64,000 nucleotides of DNA from Methylosarcina fibrata AML-C10 (GCF_000372865.1 NZ_KB889965.1:1660990-1724989), one strand, 5' to 3'. Counted from the first letter of the stretch, positions 45,891 through 54,943 are shown. The notes: generated from the letters alone by a model not told the origin. Translations and numbers: made by a program.

Positions 45891-47400
45891 AGTCGTCCCT
45901 GAAAAAGTCATTTTTTTGAAAAAAACAGCTCATTAGGAAACATAAACAGATTCCTGAACCGTTTTATTTTGTAAAAACCGGCAGATGGCTTCCCCGATTT
46001 CCGGCCAAAAAATCCTCAACCGCCTGAGGATTAAACGCATGTTGTGTCCAGCGGCGCAGAGAACGGCATTCATGGCATCACCGAGTTGGCCTTTCAGGTA
46101 ATTTCTGCTCAGCAAGCCATCGTTCTTCATGTGTCCAATCACCGGCTCGATGGCATTGCGCCGTTTTAACGCGGTTTTCAACCGTCGGGTATGGACTCCC
46201 CGTTTTTGCCTTGACTTGTACAGGGTGACACCGGGTATTTCTCGCCCCCGATAGCCCAAATCCACAAAAGCTTCTTTGGCTCGGGTACCGCTCAGGATTT
46301 CAGCTTGTTCCAGGCAGGAGTACAAGGTATCGCCGTCATAAGGATTGCCGGGAAAGCTCCTGGCGCCCAGCACGAAATTACTTTTATTGGTCACCGTGAT
46401 GCCGACTTTGACGCCGAACTCGTATTTTTTGTGTGCTTTCCCTTTACTGATGCATTCCACTTCCGGTGCATGAAAGCTGTAGAGTTTGTTTTTGTCGGTG
46501 TGTTTCTGATTCAGTATCCGCTGGGTTTTGGCCAGGGCGTCCTGAAGCCCCCTTTGCGCGGCCAGCTCCTGTTGCGGCAGTTGCCGCAGGATATCCCGAT
46601 AAACACGACCGACCAGGGTTTTCAGTTGCTTCAGGGCTTTTTGCTTACGCTTCATTTGCTTGGCATGATGATAACGATGCGATTGCACTAACAGCAGCGG
46701 TGCCTTTTTATTGTAGTTCTGTCGCAGGGGCAGCCCGTGTTGTCCAGCCAGCTTGACCAGCTCCCGACGGCATTTTTCGTACAACTTGCCGTCCGTCGGA
46801 AAGCCAACCGCTTTTTCCTGAACGGTAGTATCGACGGTGACCGATTGAAAATCTCGTTTCTTCACGGTCCGGGTAGCGACGCCCGCCTCGATCGTCAATA
46901 ACAACAGCCACTCACAGCCGGCTTCACCGATCCGTTGCCGCCATTTCGTCAGCGAGGTCGGATGACAGGGAACCTCATGCTGAAAAAAGGTTTCGCCACA
47001 AAAGTACTGCCAATAACCGTTTTCAACCCAGCGTTTAACGACCGCTTCATCCGATAAACCTTCCGCATGTTTCAGATAATGCAATCCGGCGATCAAACGG
47101 GTCGACAACGCCGGGGCGCCTTGTTCTGCTTCAAAAAACGGGCCGAATTCTTCGTCCAGCCGAGCCCAGTCTATTTTGCTGGCCAATCGATAAAGTTCAT
47201 GTTTCGGGTTCAAAAACTCGTCCAGGCGAGTTTTGAAAAGGTCATTTTGCACAACTTCCTGAGGACGTTTGGGCTTCATTTTTCGGTGAAAATTTGCAAG
47301 AAAATAAAACCCATTTTAACATTTTCTTGCAATTTTTGACCTCATAAATATCCATTTATATGATATTAATCAATTTCTTATGAATTAATCAGGGACGACT
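45891..47400 (-). mobile_element. Complete IS5-type insertion sequence, 1510 bp
   Basis: The ends are perfect 12-bp inverted repeats AGTCGTCCCTGA (45891-45902) and its complement (47389-47400). The 4-bp sequence AAGT is duplicated directly outside (45887-45890 and 47401-47404), the mark of transposition. One intact transposase gene fills the element on the minus strand. Both ends and the gene look undamaged, so it may still be mobile. Confidence 0.88.
45933..47279 (-). CDS. IS5-family transposase
   Basis: 448 residues. N-terminal DUF772-type domain (~45-125: LSTRLIAGLHYLKHAEGLSDEAVVKRWVENGYWQYFCG) and DDE catalytic domain: D150 in VTVDTTVQEKAV, the second Asp in AFVDLGYRG, and Glu in RNAIEPVIGHMKNDG. 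These features fit the IS5/IS1182-like transposases with the long N-terminus. No frameshift or stop. Assignment to a named subgroup would need an ISfinder comparison. Confidence 0.88.
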   Translation of the reverse strand: MKPKRPQEVVQNDLFKTRLDEFLNPKHELYRLASKIDWARLDEEFGPFFEAEQGAPALSTRLIAGLHYLKHAEGLSDEAVVKRWVENGYWQYFCGETFFQHEVPCHPTSLTKWRQRIGEAGCEWLLLLTIEAGVATRTVKKRDFQSVTVDTTVQEKAVGFPTDGKLYEKCRRELVKLAGQHGLPLRQNYNKKAPLLLVQSHRYHHAKQMKRKQKALKQLKTLVGRVYRDILRQLPQQELAAQRGLQDALAKTQRILNQKHTDKNKLYSFHAPEVECISKGKAHKKYEFGVKVGITVTNKSNFVLGARSFPGNPYDGDTLYSCLEQAEILSGTRAKEAFVDLGYRGREIPGVTLYKSRQKRGVHTRRLKTALKRRNAIEPVIGHMKNDGLLSRNYLKGQLGDAMNAVLCAAGHNMRLILRRLRIFWPEIGEAICRFLQNKTVQESVYVS

Positions 47401-47843
47401 AAGTAGGGTTAGAGCACATAGCCAGAATATTTCAACCCGATCTTTCCATCATCTAGCAAATATCCCGAGTATAATTTTATGATTTATAGCTCTTTCATTT
47501 TTTTTCGATATGAGTCAGACGTTAAAAAATTAGGAACGTGAACCAAGAAGAACGCCTAACCGGCAAGACTCTCTGCCGGTGCAGCGATTTAAATATCTAT
47601 CCCCGAGAAAGTCTATTTGATCAGTATTAGAATCAGAAGTATGAAATGCCGTTTTTTGATCCCGGCAAAAAATCCGGCAAGAATATCTAACCGTCCGAAT
47701 AGTGAACGTTGAAACGAAGCTGGGATGATTGGAAACTCTTTCTTTAATTTCAACGATTCTCTTTTTTGACCATTCGAATCGATTGGTTTATGATTTAGTA
47801 GTGATTCGATATCACTTTTTAAAACAAAGAAGGAGAAAAGAAA
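47401..47843. other. Intergenic region after the IS5-type element
   Basis: 443 bases of AT-rich DNA between the right target duplication and the TIGR04073 gene. The only structure seen is an inverted repeat (47800-47816) just before that gene. No gene recognised. Confidence 0.5.
47800..47816. promoter_or_regulatory. Inverted repeat upstream of the TIGR04073 gene
   Basis: AGTGAT-TCGAT-ATCACT, a perfect 6-6 inverted repeat 27 nt before the ATG and followed by a T-run. It could be an operator overlapping the promoter or a small leader hairpin. Confidence 0.3.
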
Positions 47844-48239
47844 ATGTTGAAATTTAATCGCGTATTGTTGATAGCTTCCATTGCGATAAGTACTTACGCG
47901 TCAATGGGCCATGCCGGCGAGAGCGAGCAAAGCTATATGTCTCAGGTATCCGGCAAATTTACCCGGGGCTTCGCCAATTTATTCACCGGCTTGGGCGAAG
48001 TACCCAAAAACATAGTCGACGCCAGTAAAAAAACCAATCCCGTCGTAGGAGGAACCGGCGGCTTGATTATGGGAACGCTGGATACGCTCGGCCGGACCAC
48101 TTCGGGAATATTCGACGTCATTACCAGCCCTATTCCGACCAAAAGCCTGGTCCAACCCGAATACGTTTGGCAGGACTTCGATCATCGCACATCGTATGGC
48201 GATGCTTATAAAGTCACTGTTGGGCCTATCGCCGAGTAA
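47844..48239 (+). CDS. Exosortase system-associated protein, TIGR04073 family
   Basis: 131 residues with a Sec signal peptide (~1-24, cleavage near GHA-GE). The mature part FTRGFANLFTGLGEVPKNIVDASKKTNPVVGG, followed by a hydrophobic Gly-rich stretch and SPIPTKSLVQPEYVW, matches my memory of the TIGR04073 family, found in genomes that have the exosortase/PEP-CTERM protein sorting system. Molecular function is unknown. AAGGAG precedes the ATG. A strong terminator follows, so it is a single-gene transcript. Confidence 0.75.
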   Translation: MLKFNRVLLIASIAISTYASMGHAGESEQSYMSQVSGKFTRGFANLFTGLGEVPKNIVDASKKTNPVVGGTGGLIMGTLDTLGRTTSGIFDVITSPIPTKSLVQPEYVWQDFDHRTSYGDAYKVTVGPIAE

Positions 48240-48672
48240 TATCGATTTACCCACAAGCTAAAGCGGCGTTTACAACCCGTCAAGAGCAAATCTTTCTCCC
48301 CGCTTCCATTCGGGGAGAAATTTTTTCAAGATCGCTTGATATAAAACACCAGTATCGACGTCGCCGAACGGAACGGATCGGTCTTGCGGCGCGTGCCGGC
48401 CTCGACCGAATTCCGGAGCGATTCGGCGACACGTTTCGGCTCTTTCCAGATGAAAATGCCCTCTTCCAGGCTTGGCTTTTACGCCTAACCCGGGCGGACC
48501 ATTTATCGACTGCGGGAGAGACGATCTTTTTCGCCATGCGCCTTTCTCTTCAAATTCAACAGTTACGAACGGCTTGTGCATGGAACAGGTGGCTTCAGGC
48601 CGTCATCCGATCGGTATTCTTGTTAAAATAAGGCGATACGCACTTTGCCACTATTTGAACCTTCGAAACCCA
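48240..48672. other. Intergenic region before the multicopper oxidase gene
   Basis: 433 bases. The first part holds the terminator at 48293-48326. Open frames on both strands in 48270-48670 are shadows without family content; the + frame continuous with the oxidase gene has no signal-like start until 48673. Confidence 0.5.
48293..48326 (+). terminator. Intrinsic terminator after the TIGR04073 gene
   Basis: TTTCTCCCCG pairs perfectly with CGGGGAGAAA (10 bp, 8-base loop) and is followed by TTTTTT. 53 nt after the stop. Textbook Rho-independent terminator. Confidence 0.85.
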
Positions 48673-50085
48673 ATGATCGAATCTGTTAAAATCACGGCAG
48701 CCGGCCTTCTGCTAGCCTGCTTTTTTTCCGGGCCGGCCGCCGCCGACCCGGCACAGGCACCCGCCTCGCTCGCCCAGCGGCTGGAACAGGAATTCAAGGG
48801 AGGTTATCCTGAAACCCGCAAACCTACGGGAAAGGTACAAACTGTGGATCTGGTCGCGGACGAGGCTCAGTGGGGCATCGTGCCGCCTTATCAAACGGCG
48901 GTCTGGGCCTATAACGGCACGGTGCCGGGGCCGGTGCTTCGCGTCAAGCTGGGCGATACGCTGAAGGTCAGGCTGACCAATCGACTGGAACAGGCCACGA
49001 CGATGCATTGGCATGGCGTCCGGGTTCCCAATGCAATGGACGGCGTACCCGGCGTTACCCAGCCTCCGATTCAACCCGGCGACAGCTTCACCTACGAATT
49101 CACGCCCAAGGACGCCGGCACTTTCTGGTTCCACCCGCACCTGAATTCTCCCGAGCAGATCGAACGCGGCCTCTACGGCGTCCTGATCGTGGAAGATCCC
49201 AAGGAACCCAAGTATTCCCAGGATCTGGTCTGGGTGCTGGACGACTGGCTGCTGGAAAAAGGCGCCGAAATCTATCCCGAATTCGTCACCCGTCACGACC
49301 TGGCCCACGACGGCCGCTGGGGCAATCTCTCGACCGTCAACGGCCGGTTTCGGCCGTCGATCCCGGTCAAGGCCGGCGAAAGAATCCGCATCCGGGTCGT
49401 CAACGCCGCCAACGGCCGGGTATTCGCTCCGGCGTTGGCCGGACTTGCCCCGAAGGTCATCGCGGTCGACGGCATGCTGACCGCAGCCCCCTTCCCGTTA
49501 CAATCGTTTTATCTCGCTCCGGGCAATCGGCTGGATCTGGACGTGGTCATTCCCAAAAACGCGCAAGGCCAAGTCCTGGCGGTGACCGACGTCTTTGACG
49601 GAGACCCTGCCGTGCTGGCCTTTCTGGACGTTGCGCCTGAAGCGGCCGTCAAAACGCCCGGCTTCGAGCCTCCGAAGGCGTCTCATTTTCCGGCATGGTC
49701 CGAAGCCATGAAGGCCCCGCTGAACCACGAATTCATTCTGGATGCCGAACGCGGCGGACCTTACGGCATTACCTGGACGATCGACGGCAAGGCCGGCCAC
49801 GACAACCTGGCGGCCGTGCTTCCGTTCGGGCAATTCAGCCGGCTGCGCTTCACCAACCGCTCGGGACGACTGCATCCGATGCATTTGCACGGCCAGTTCT
49901 TCAGGCTGCTCGCCGTCGACGACCAGCCCGCACGAGAAAACTTCTGGCGCGATACCGTCCTGATCGGTCCCGAACAATCGGTCGATATCGGCCTGGTGCC
50001 GATGGACAAAGGCTTGTGGGCCAATCACTGCCATATTCTCGAACACGCCGAGTCCGGCATGATGAGTACGATCCGGGTGGAATGA
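48673..50085 (+). CDS. Multicopper oxidase
   Basis: 470 residues from ATG 48673 (MIESVKITAAGLLLACFF), which puts the Sec signal (~1-24, cleavage near AAA-DP) at the start. Three cupredoxin domains. Copper ligands are complete: HWHG (His 112, 114), WFHPH (His 154, 156), HPMHLHG and HCHILEHAESGM (His 452-458, Cys 453, Met 463). It oxidises a substrate with four-electron O2 reduction in the periplasm; whether that is Cu(I), a phenol or another compound cannot be told. No Met-rich insert like that of CueO was noticed. It stands alone. Confidence 0.92.
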   Translation: MIESVKITAAGLLLACFFSGPAAADPAQAPASLAQRLEQEFKGGYPETRKPTGKVQTVDLVADEAQWGIVPPYQTAVWAYNGTVPGPVLRVKLGDTLKVRLTNRLEQATTMHWHGVRVPNAMDGVPGVTQPPIQPGDSFTYEFTPKDAGTFWFHPHLNSPEQIERGLYGVLIVEDPKEPKYSQDLVWVLDDWLLEKGAEIYPEFVTRHDLAHDGRWGNLSTVNGRFRPSIPVKAGERIRIRVVNAANGRVFAPALAGLAPKVIAVDGMLTAAPFPLQSFYLAPGNRLDLDVVIPKNAQGQVLAVTDVFDGDPAVLAFLDVAPEAAVKTPGFEPPKASHFPAWSEAMKAPLNHEFILDAERGGPYGITWTIDGKAGHDNLAAVLPFGQFSRLRFTNRSGRLHPMHLHGQFFRLLAVDDQPARENFWRDTVLIGPEQSVDIGLVPMDKGLWANHCHILEHAESGMMSTIRVE

Positions 50086-50331
50086 GCCGGCTCCCCGTCC
50101 GATTGGACTCATCCGCAGCAAGGCCGCCTCGAAAGTCTACCGCCCAAGGTAATTCTTGACAGTTCAACTTCAATTAGACGAAGATAACCGGGCCTCATAA
50201 TGAGCAGGCGGCTACCCGACCTTGTCTTCAACGCTTGATCACTCTCAGGAATGCTGCCATGAATACTTCATTTAAATACAACCCGATCCGCTTTAACTGC
50301 AACACTAGGTAAATTCGACCTTCTCATTCTC

Positions 50332-50709
50332 ATGAACAGCGAAGCACAGAAAATCGAAGCCACCAGCCGTAAAATCGTCGAAATCGAACTCAGAAGGGAC
50401 GCCGACGCGTTGGCCCCTTATATTACCGAAGACTACGTCGGCATCGATCCGTCGGGTGCGCTGATCAACAAAGACATTTCGGTCGGGCGCTATCGCCGGG
50501 ACGATTTTCGTTTATTCGAACACGGCATTTCCGACATAGCCGTATCGGTCTTCGACGATACCGCATTGGAGATCGGCGTCATGACTCTCAAAGGCCGGCT
50601 GGGCGGCTTCGAATTCGGAGGTCGCTACCGTTACAGCCATTTCTGGATCAAAACGACGGCCGGTTGGAAAGTTCGGGCCTCGCAATTGACGCCCATCCTG
50701 CGCGATTGA
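50332..50709 (+). CDS. SnoaL/NTF2-like small protein
   Basis: 125 residues, alpha+beta barrel pattern of the NTF2-like superfamily (DUF4440 type): an N-terminal helix with IEATSRKIVEIELRRDADALAPYITEDYVGIDPSGAL, and final strands GGRYRYSHFWIKTTAGWKVRASQLTPI. Such domains bind small molecules or serve as minor enzymes. It lies 227 nt before the ECF42-type sigma factor gene on the same strand and may belong to its group. Confidence 0.75.
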   Translation: MNSEAQKIEATSRKIVEIELRRDADALAPYITEDYVGIDPSGALINKDISVGRYRRDDFRLFEHGISDIAVSVFDDTALEIGVMTLKGRLGGFEFGGRYRYSHFWIKTTAGWKVRASQLTPILRD

Positions 50710-50936
50710 GCCGTCTCTGTATTAAATGCCGGGGCGCTCGCCGTTTTCAAAAATCAGTCCAACCAAGCGCCGACGGATTCCGGGCTGGAGCGTCAATCGG
50801 TTCGAATAGAAACCATTTAAAACAAGCCGAAACGCCTGAAGATGGCGGATAGAAACCGCCGGTTAATACAACCTTAACGGTTTAATGCTATTTTCTTCCC
50901 GATTTCCGCGCTTCCCATCGATCCCGAGCCATCGCT

Positions 50937-52178
50937 ATGGAAAAAAATGTCATCCGGCATCAGATTGAAACGGTCTACCGCCACGAATCGAGACGCATAT
51001 TCGCCACGCTGCTGCGGCTGCTGGGCGATTTCGACGCCGCCGAAGAAGCTCTGCAGGAAGCCTTCAAAGCCGCGGCGCAGCATTGGCCGGAGGACGGGCT
51101 GCCGGACAACCCCAGGGCCTGGCTGATCTCGGCCGGACGCTTCAAAGCCATCGACCGGATCCGGCGCGAAACCCGCTTGAATACCGCCAAGGAATGGCTC
51201 CAGGCACAATGGGAGGAAGAAGAGCCTTCTTCCGCCGAGGACGACGCGGCCATAGAGGACGACCGTTTGCGCCTGATTTTCACCTGCTGCCATCCGGCGC
51301 TTACGGCGGAAAGCCGGATCGCCCTGACTCTCCGGGAAGTATGCGGCCTGACCACCGAAGCGATCGCGAATGCCTTTCTGATTCCTTCCGCCACGCTGGC
51401 TCAAAGGATCGTGCGAGGCAAAGCCAAGATTCGCGCCGCCGGCATTCCTTATGAAATTCCTTCGCTCGACGAATTGCCGGAAAGGCTGGACAGCGTTCTG
51501 GCGGTCGTTTATCTGATCTTCAACGAAGGCTACCACGCTTCCAGCGGCAACGCCCTGACCCGTCCGGACCTGTCGCAGGAAGCCATCCGGCTCGGGCGGC
51601 TGCTGCTGGATCTGCTCCCGGATTCGGAAGTCATCGGCCTGCTGGCCTTGATGCTGCTGCACGAATCCCGGAGGACTGCGCGCACCACCGACGACGGAGA
51701 CATCATCCTGCTCGAGCATCAGGACCGTTCCCTGTGGAACCGGCAACTGATCGACGAGGCGAGAACACTGCTGCGACGCGCATTTGCTTCCGGCCAGATC
51801 GGCAGTTATACGATCGAAGCGGCAATCGCCGGTCTGCATGCCGAGGCCGCCGGCACCGTCGACACCGACTGGAACGGCATTGTTTTCTATTACGACATGC
51901 TGCTGACCGCGGCGCCTTCGCCGGTCGTCGAACTGAACCGGGCGGTGGCCGTCGCCATGTGCGACGGGCCGGAAGCAGGACTCGGCCTGATCGAAGCGAT
52001 TTTCAGGCGCGGCGATCTCATTCATTATGCTCTCGCGCACGCCGCCCACGCCGATCTGTGCCGTCGCCTGGGCCGGAAGCAGCAGGCGCGCCTGTCCTAT
52101 CAAAAAGCGCTCGAGTTTTCCGTGCAGGAGCCGGCGCAAAAGTTTTTACGGCAACGCCTGGAGCAACTGAACGATTGA
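50937..52178 (+). CDS. ECF42-type RNA polymerase sigma factor (DUF6596/TPR-like C-terminus)
   Basis: 413 residues. Sigma region 2 spans ~8-80 (ESRRIFATLLRLLGDFDAAEEALQEAF) and region 4 ~115-170 (SRIALTLREVCGLTTEAIANAFLI). The long helical C-terminus (~180-413), including YLIFNEGYHASSG, ELNRAVAVAMCDGPEAGL and QQARLSYQKAL, is the DUF6596 plus TPR-like extension of the ECF42 group. No anti-sigma gene is adjacent, as is usual for this group; the extension is thought to control activity. The group is linked by gene context to YCII/DGPF proteins, which indeed follow here. Confidence 0.9.
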   Translation: MEKNVIRHQIETVYRHESRRIFATLLRLLGDFDAAEEALQEAFKAAAQHWPEDGLPDNPRAWLISAGRFKAIDRIRRETRLNTAKEWLQAQWEEEEPSSAEDDAAIEDDRLRLIFTCCHPALTAESRIALTLREVCGLTTEAIANAFLIPSATLAQRIVRGKAKIRAAGIPYEIPSLDELPERLDSVLAVVYLIFNEGYHASSGNALTRPDLSQEAIRLGRLLLDLLPDSEVIGLLALMLLHESRRTARTTDDGDIILLEHQDRSLWNRQLIDEARTLLRRAFASGQIGSYTIEAAIAGLHAEAAGTVDTDWNGIVFYYDMLLTAAPSPVVELNRAVAVAMCDGPEAGLGLIEAIFRRGDLIHYALAHAAHADLCRRLGRKQQARLSYQKALEFSVQEPAQKFLRQRLEQLND

Positions 52179-52320
52179 CACGATCCGGTAAGACGGAACA
52201 GTCCGCAATGAGCCGTTTTCCTGATTCTCCGGAAGACATGGGATTTGTTTTTCGATCCTAGGCCTTCTTCCGTGTCGGCCGTCTGTTACCGAAAAATTTA
52301 TCGAAAAAATTTTTCCGCGC

Positions 52321-52345
52321 TGTCGATTTGCCGGTTCATCGAACG
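52321..52345 (+). promoter_or_regulatory. Candidate ECF42-dependent promoter
   Basis: TGTCGA at 52321-52326, then a 13-base spacer and CGAAC at 52340. From memory, ECF42 sigma factors recognise TGTCGA at -35 and a CGA/TC-type -10. It stands ~120 nt upstream of the first YCII gene and downstream of the sigma gene. No such element was found before the sigma gene or the second YCII gene. Confidence 0.5.
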
Positions 52346-52463
52346 TCTATAGAGCAAAGACTTTAATTTCAGCAAATAAAAATAAAGTCATGGCCGCCTC
52401 TTCATTGAAGTACGGCGGAAAACCCTTTTTTCAACGCCGATAAAACCCGTCAGGAGCGAAACC

Positions 52464-52820
52464 ATGAAATATCTTTTACTCGTCTACAGTAAGGAACAGG
52501 ACTGGACCGAACAGGAGCGCGCCGAATGCATGGCCGAATCGACGCAACTGTGCCACGAACTGCACCGCAACGGCCGGTTTCTCGCAGCTTCCCCCTTGCA
52601 GCCGGTGGCTACCGCCACTACCGTCAAAGTCCGCGAAGGCAAATGGCTGATCACGGACGGGCCGTTTGCCGAAACGCACGAACAACTCGGCGGCTATTTT
52701 CTGGTCGAGGCCGACCATCTCGACGAAGCCATTGCCGTTGCCGGACGGATTCCGGCCGCCAGAAAAGGCACCATCGAAATTCGGCCGCTGCTGGAAACGA
52801 CGGGGTTGCCTCTTGTTTAA
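52464..52820 (+). CDS. YCII-related (DGPF) protein
   Basis: 118 residues, one YCII-like ferredoxin-fold domain. KYLLLVYSKEQDWTEQER at the start, the diagnostic DGPF motif in ITDGPFAETHEQLGGYFLVEADHLDEAI, and a C-terminal KGTIEIRPLLE. AGGAGCGAAACC precedes the ATG. The family is the usual companion of ECF42 sigma factors; the activity is not known. Confidence 0.88.
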   Translation: MKYLLLVYSKEQDWTEQERAECMAESTQLCHELHRNGRFLAASPLQPVATATTVKVREGKWLITDGPFAETHEQLGGYFLVEADHLDEAIAVAGRIPAARKGTIEIRPLLETTGLPLV

Positions 52821-53074
52821 TTATTTTTCCGGCTTTGGTCGAAAAAAATGATTTTCAAACGACCAGTAAGAAAACCAAGGCAGTCAAGGAGGCAGATTTC
52901 CCGAACCGCCGTTATTTCTCATTTATAGACGCAGTGGCCTTGAAAAAAAGCCGCGATATTTTTTAACCCCAGCATTTAAGAAGCTCTTATGGACAATGAA
53001 AAGGGAGATTCGGGCGCTACCCGATAAAGGCCGCGATACTTAATTAACAGTTACTGATCCTATAAGGAGAATCT

Positions 53075-53953
53075 ATGAAAGTCATGGTGATGGTCAAAGC
53101 GAGCAAAAGTTCCGAAGCCGGAGAAATGCCGAGCGAAGAATTACTGACCGCAATGGGCCAATTCAACGAAGAGCTGGCCAATGCCGGCATCTTACTGGCG
53201 GGCGAAGGACTCCAGCCCAGCTCGAAAGGGGTCCGGGTGCGCTTTTCCGGAAACGGCCGAACGGTCAGCGACGGCCCTTTCATCGAAACCAAGGAATTGA
53301 TGGCGGGTTATTGGTTATGGCAGGTCAAGTCGATGGAGGAAGCCATTGACTGGGTCAAGCGCTGCCCGAATCCGATGCCCGAAGACTCCGATGTCGAAAT
53401 ACGCCCTTTGTTCGAAGCCGACGATTTCGGAGAGGAATTCACGCCGGCGTTGCGCGAGCAGGAAGCCGGCGTCCGGGCGAAAGCGCTGGGGCTCGGCGCC
53501 GTCCGCTTTGCACATTACGACGAAAAAGTCATTGCCGGCCTCAACGAACGGTACACACTGGAAACCCGCAGCAACATCCCGATGCAATGGCGGCGCTTTT
53601 TGCCGTTTCTGGGCAATATTGCCGGGCAAAAAGACAGACTGGCTTACGGCGTGTGCCGATGCACCGGCGAGGACTGCAGTTTCGATTATCTGACCGGCGT
53701 AGAGGTCGATAATGATACCGGTCCATTGCCGGCCGAATTTTCTCGGGTTCGGATTCCGCAGGGCCGCTATGCCGTGTTTACCCATGCCGGGCACGTGAGC
53801 CTGATGCCGCAGACGATGGACACCATCTGGATGAAATGGGCGCCGGACTGCGGCCTCAGGATTGCCGATTCGCCCAGTTTCGTACGTTATACGGAAACCT
53901 TCAATCCGGCTACCGGGACGGGCGGGATCGAGATTTGCCTGCCTCTCGAATAA
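53075..53953 (+). CDS. YCII (DGPF) domain fused to a GyrI-like/AraC effector-binding-type domain
   Basis: 292 residues. The N-terminal ~120 residues are a second YCII domain with the DGPF motif (VSDGPFIETKELMAGYWLW). Residues ~150-292 look like a GyrI-like/AraC effector-binding domain: a start with ERYTLETRSNIPMQWRRFLPFLG, YGVCRCT, LTGVEVDN, IPQGRYAVFTHAGHVSLM and the ending GGIEICLPLE. That domain binds small molecules. ATAAGGAG stands 7 nt before the ATG. The fusion suggests small-molecule sensing tied to YCII function (inference). Confidence 0.8.
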   Translation: MKVMVMVKASKSSEAGEMPSEELLTAMGQFNEELANAGILLAGEGLQPSSKGVRVRFSGNGRTVSDGPFIETKELMAGYWLWQVKSMEEAIDWVKRCPNPMPEDSDVEIRPLFEADDFGEEFTPALREQEAGVRAKALGLGAVRFAHYDEKVIAGLNERYTLETRSNIPMQWRRFLPFLGNIAGQKDRLAYGVCRCTGEDCSFDYLTGVEVDNDTGPLPAEFSRVRIPQGRYAVFTHAGHVSLMPQTMDTIWMKWAPDCGLRIADSPSFVRYTETFNPATGTGGIEICLPLE

Positions 53954-54006
53954 ACCTCAAACCAAGCACTCTTTAACTCTGCATTTAACTCGAAGGAGAA
54001 CCGATT

Positions 54007-54366
54007 ATGCCTTATGTGGACGGCTTTTTACTGCCTTTGCCCATCGCCAACGTCGAACAATACCGGCAACTGGCCGAGGCCGCGGGAAAACTATGGATCG
54101 AACACGGCGCCCTGGCTTTTCGCGAGTGTATCGCGGACGACGTGGCGACCCAAGGAATGGCCGCTTTTCCGGACGTGATTAAAACCGGCGAAGGCGAAAC
54201 GGTGGTATTTTCCTACATTGTTTTTCAATCCCGCGAGCATCGGGATGAAGTCAATGCCAGGGTCATGGCGGACCCCAGGCTCCAGAGCCTTTGCGATCCC
54301 GACCATCCTCCGTTCGACTGTAGCCGAATGGCTTACGGCGGATTTAAAACCCTGGTCGAACTTTAA
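54007..54366 (+). CDS. DUF1428 family protein
   Basis: 119 residues. MPYVDGFLLPLPIANVEQYRQLAEAAGKLWIEHGAL, then ETVVFSYIVFQSREHRDEVNARVMADPR and PFDCSRMAYGGFKTLVEL are clear DUF1428 marks (dimeric alpha/beta barrel fold). Function unknown. GAAGGAGAACC precedes the ATG. 53 nt after the YCII-GyrI gene, in the same apparent operon. Confidence 0.9.
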   Translation: MPYVDGFLLPLPIANVEQYRQLAEAAGKLWIEHGALAFRECIADDVATQGMAAFPDVIKTGEGETVVFSYIVFQSREHRDEVNARVMADPRLQSLCDPDHPPFDCSRMAYGGFKTLVEL

Positions 54367-54387
54367 TCCAATAACGGAGAATAGCCT

Positions 54388-54936
54388 ATGAACTATCTGA
54401 TTGGGGCCGCTGCGGTGATCATCACCGCGATTTTGGCTGTATCGGTTTTGGCGTTAAGGAAACCGGATGAATTTGTCGTTCGGCGCACGAAAGCGATCAA
54501 TGCCGCGCCTGAAGCCATATTTCCTCATATCAACGATCTGCGCCGATGGGAAGCGTGGTCGCCGTATCTGAAAAAATATCCGGCGATGAAAGGCCGCTAC
54601 AGCGGAGCCGCAAGCGGAGCCGGCGCGGTCTACGAATTCGAAGGCAACAAGGAAGTCGGCAAAGGCAAGGTCACGATCACCGATTCCACCCCTTCCTCAA
54701 GAATTGCCCTGCAACTCGACATGATCGAACCCTTTGCGGCCAGAAACCAGGTCGAATTTACCTTGAAACCTAACGGTCATGACACGCAAGTCACCTGGTC
54801 GATGTCGGGAAAAAACAATTTTTTCGGCAAGATCGCCAGCGTGTTTCTCGACATGGACCGGATGATCGGCAAGGATTTCGACAACGGACTGAACGATCTG
54901 AAAATCATCATGGAGAAACAAGGCGGCCACGGATAA
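54388..54936 (+). CDS. SRPBCC (START-like) family protein with membrane anchor
   Basis: 182 residues. One hydrophobic segment (~3-23) is followed by an SRPBCC fold: FVVRRTKAINAAPEAIFPHINDLRRWEAWSPYLKK, YEFEGNKEVGKGKVTI, and VTWSMSGKNNFFGKIASVFLDMDRMIGKDFDNGLNDLK. The hydrophobic cavity of such proteins binds lipids or other small ligands. 21 nt after the DUF1428 gene; last gene of the apparent cluster. SRPBCC/AHSA1 genes are common in ECF42-type neighbourhoods. Confidence 0.85.
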   Translation: MNYLIGAAAVIITAILAVSVLALRKPDEFVVRRTKAINAAPEAIFPHINDLRRWEAWSPYLKKYPAMKGRYSGAASGAGAVYEFEGNKEVGKGKVTITDSTPSSRIALQLDMIEPFAARNQVEFTLKPNGHDTQVTWSMSGKNNFFGKIASVFLDMDRMIGKDFDNGLNDLKIIMEKQGGHG

Positions 54937-54943
54937 CTTCGAA

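Noticed and set aside
48270..48581. 103-codon minus frame before the multicopper oxidase gene
   Set aside because: Overlaps a strong terminator and shows no family content.
50710..50936. Search for an autoregulatory ECF42 promoter before the sigma gene
   Set aside because: No TGTCGA with a correctly spaced CGA element was found there.
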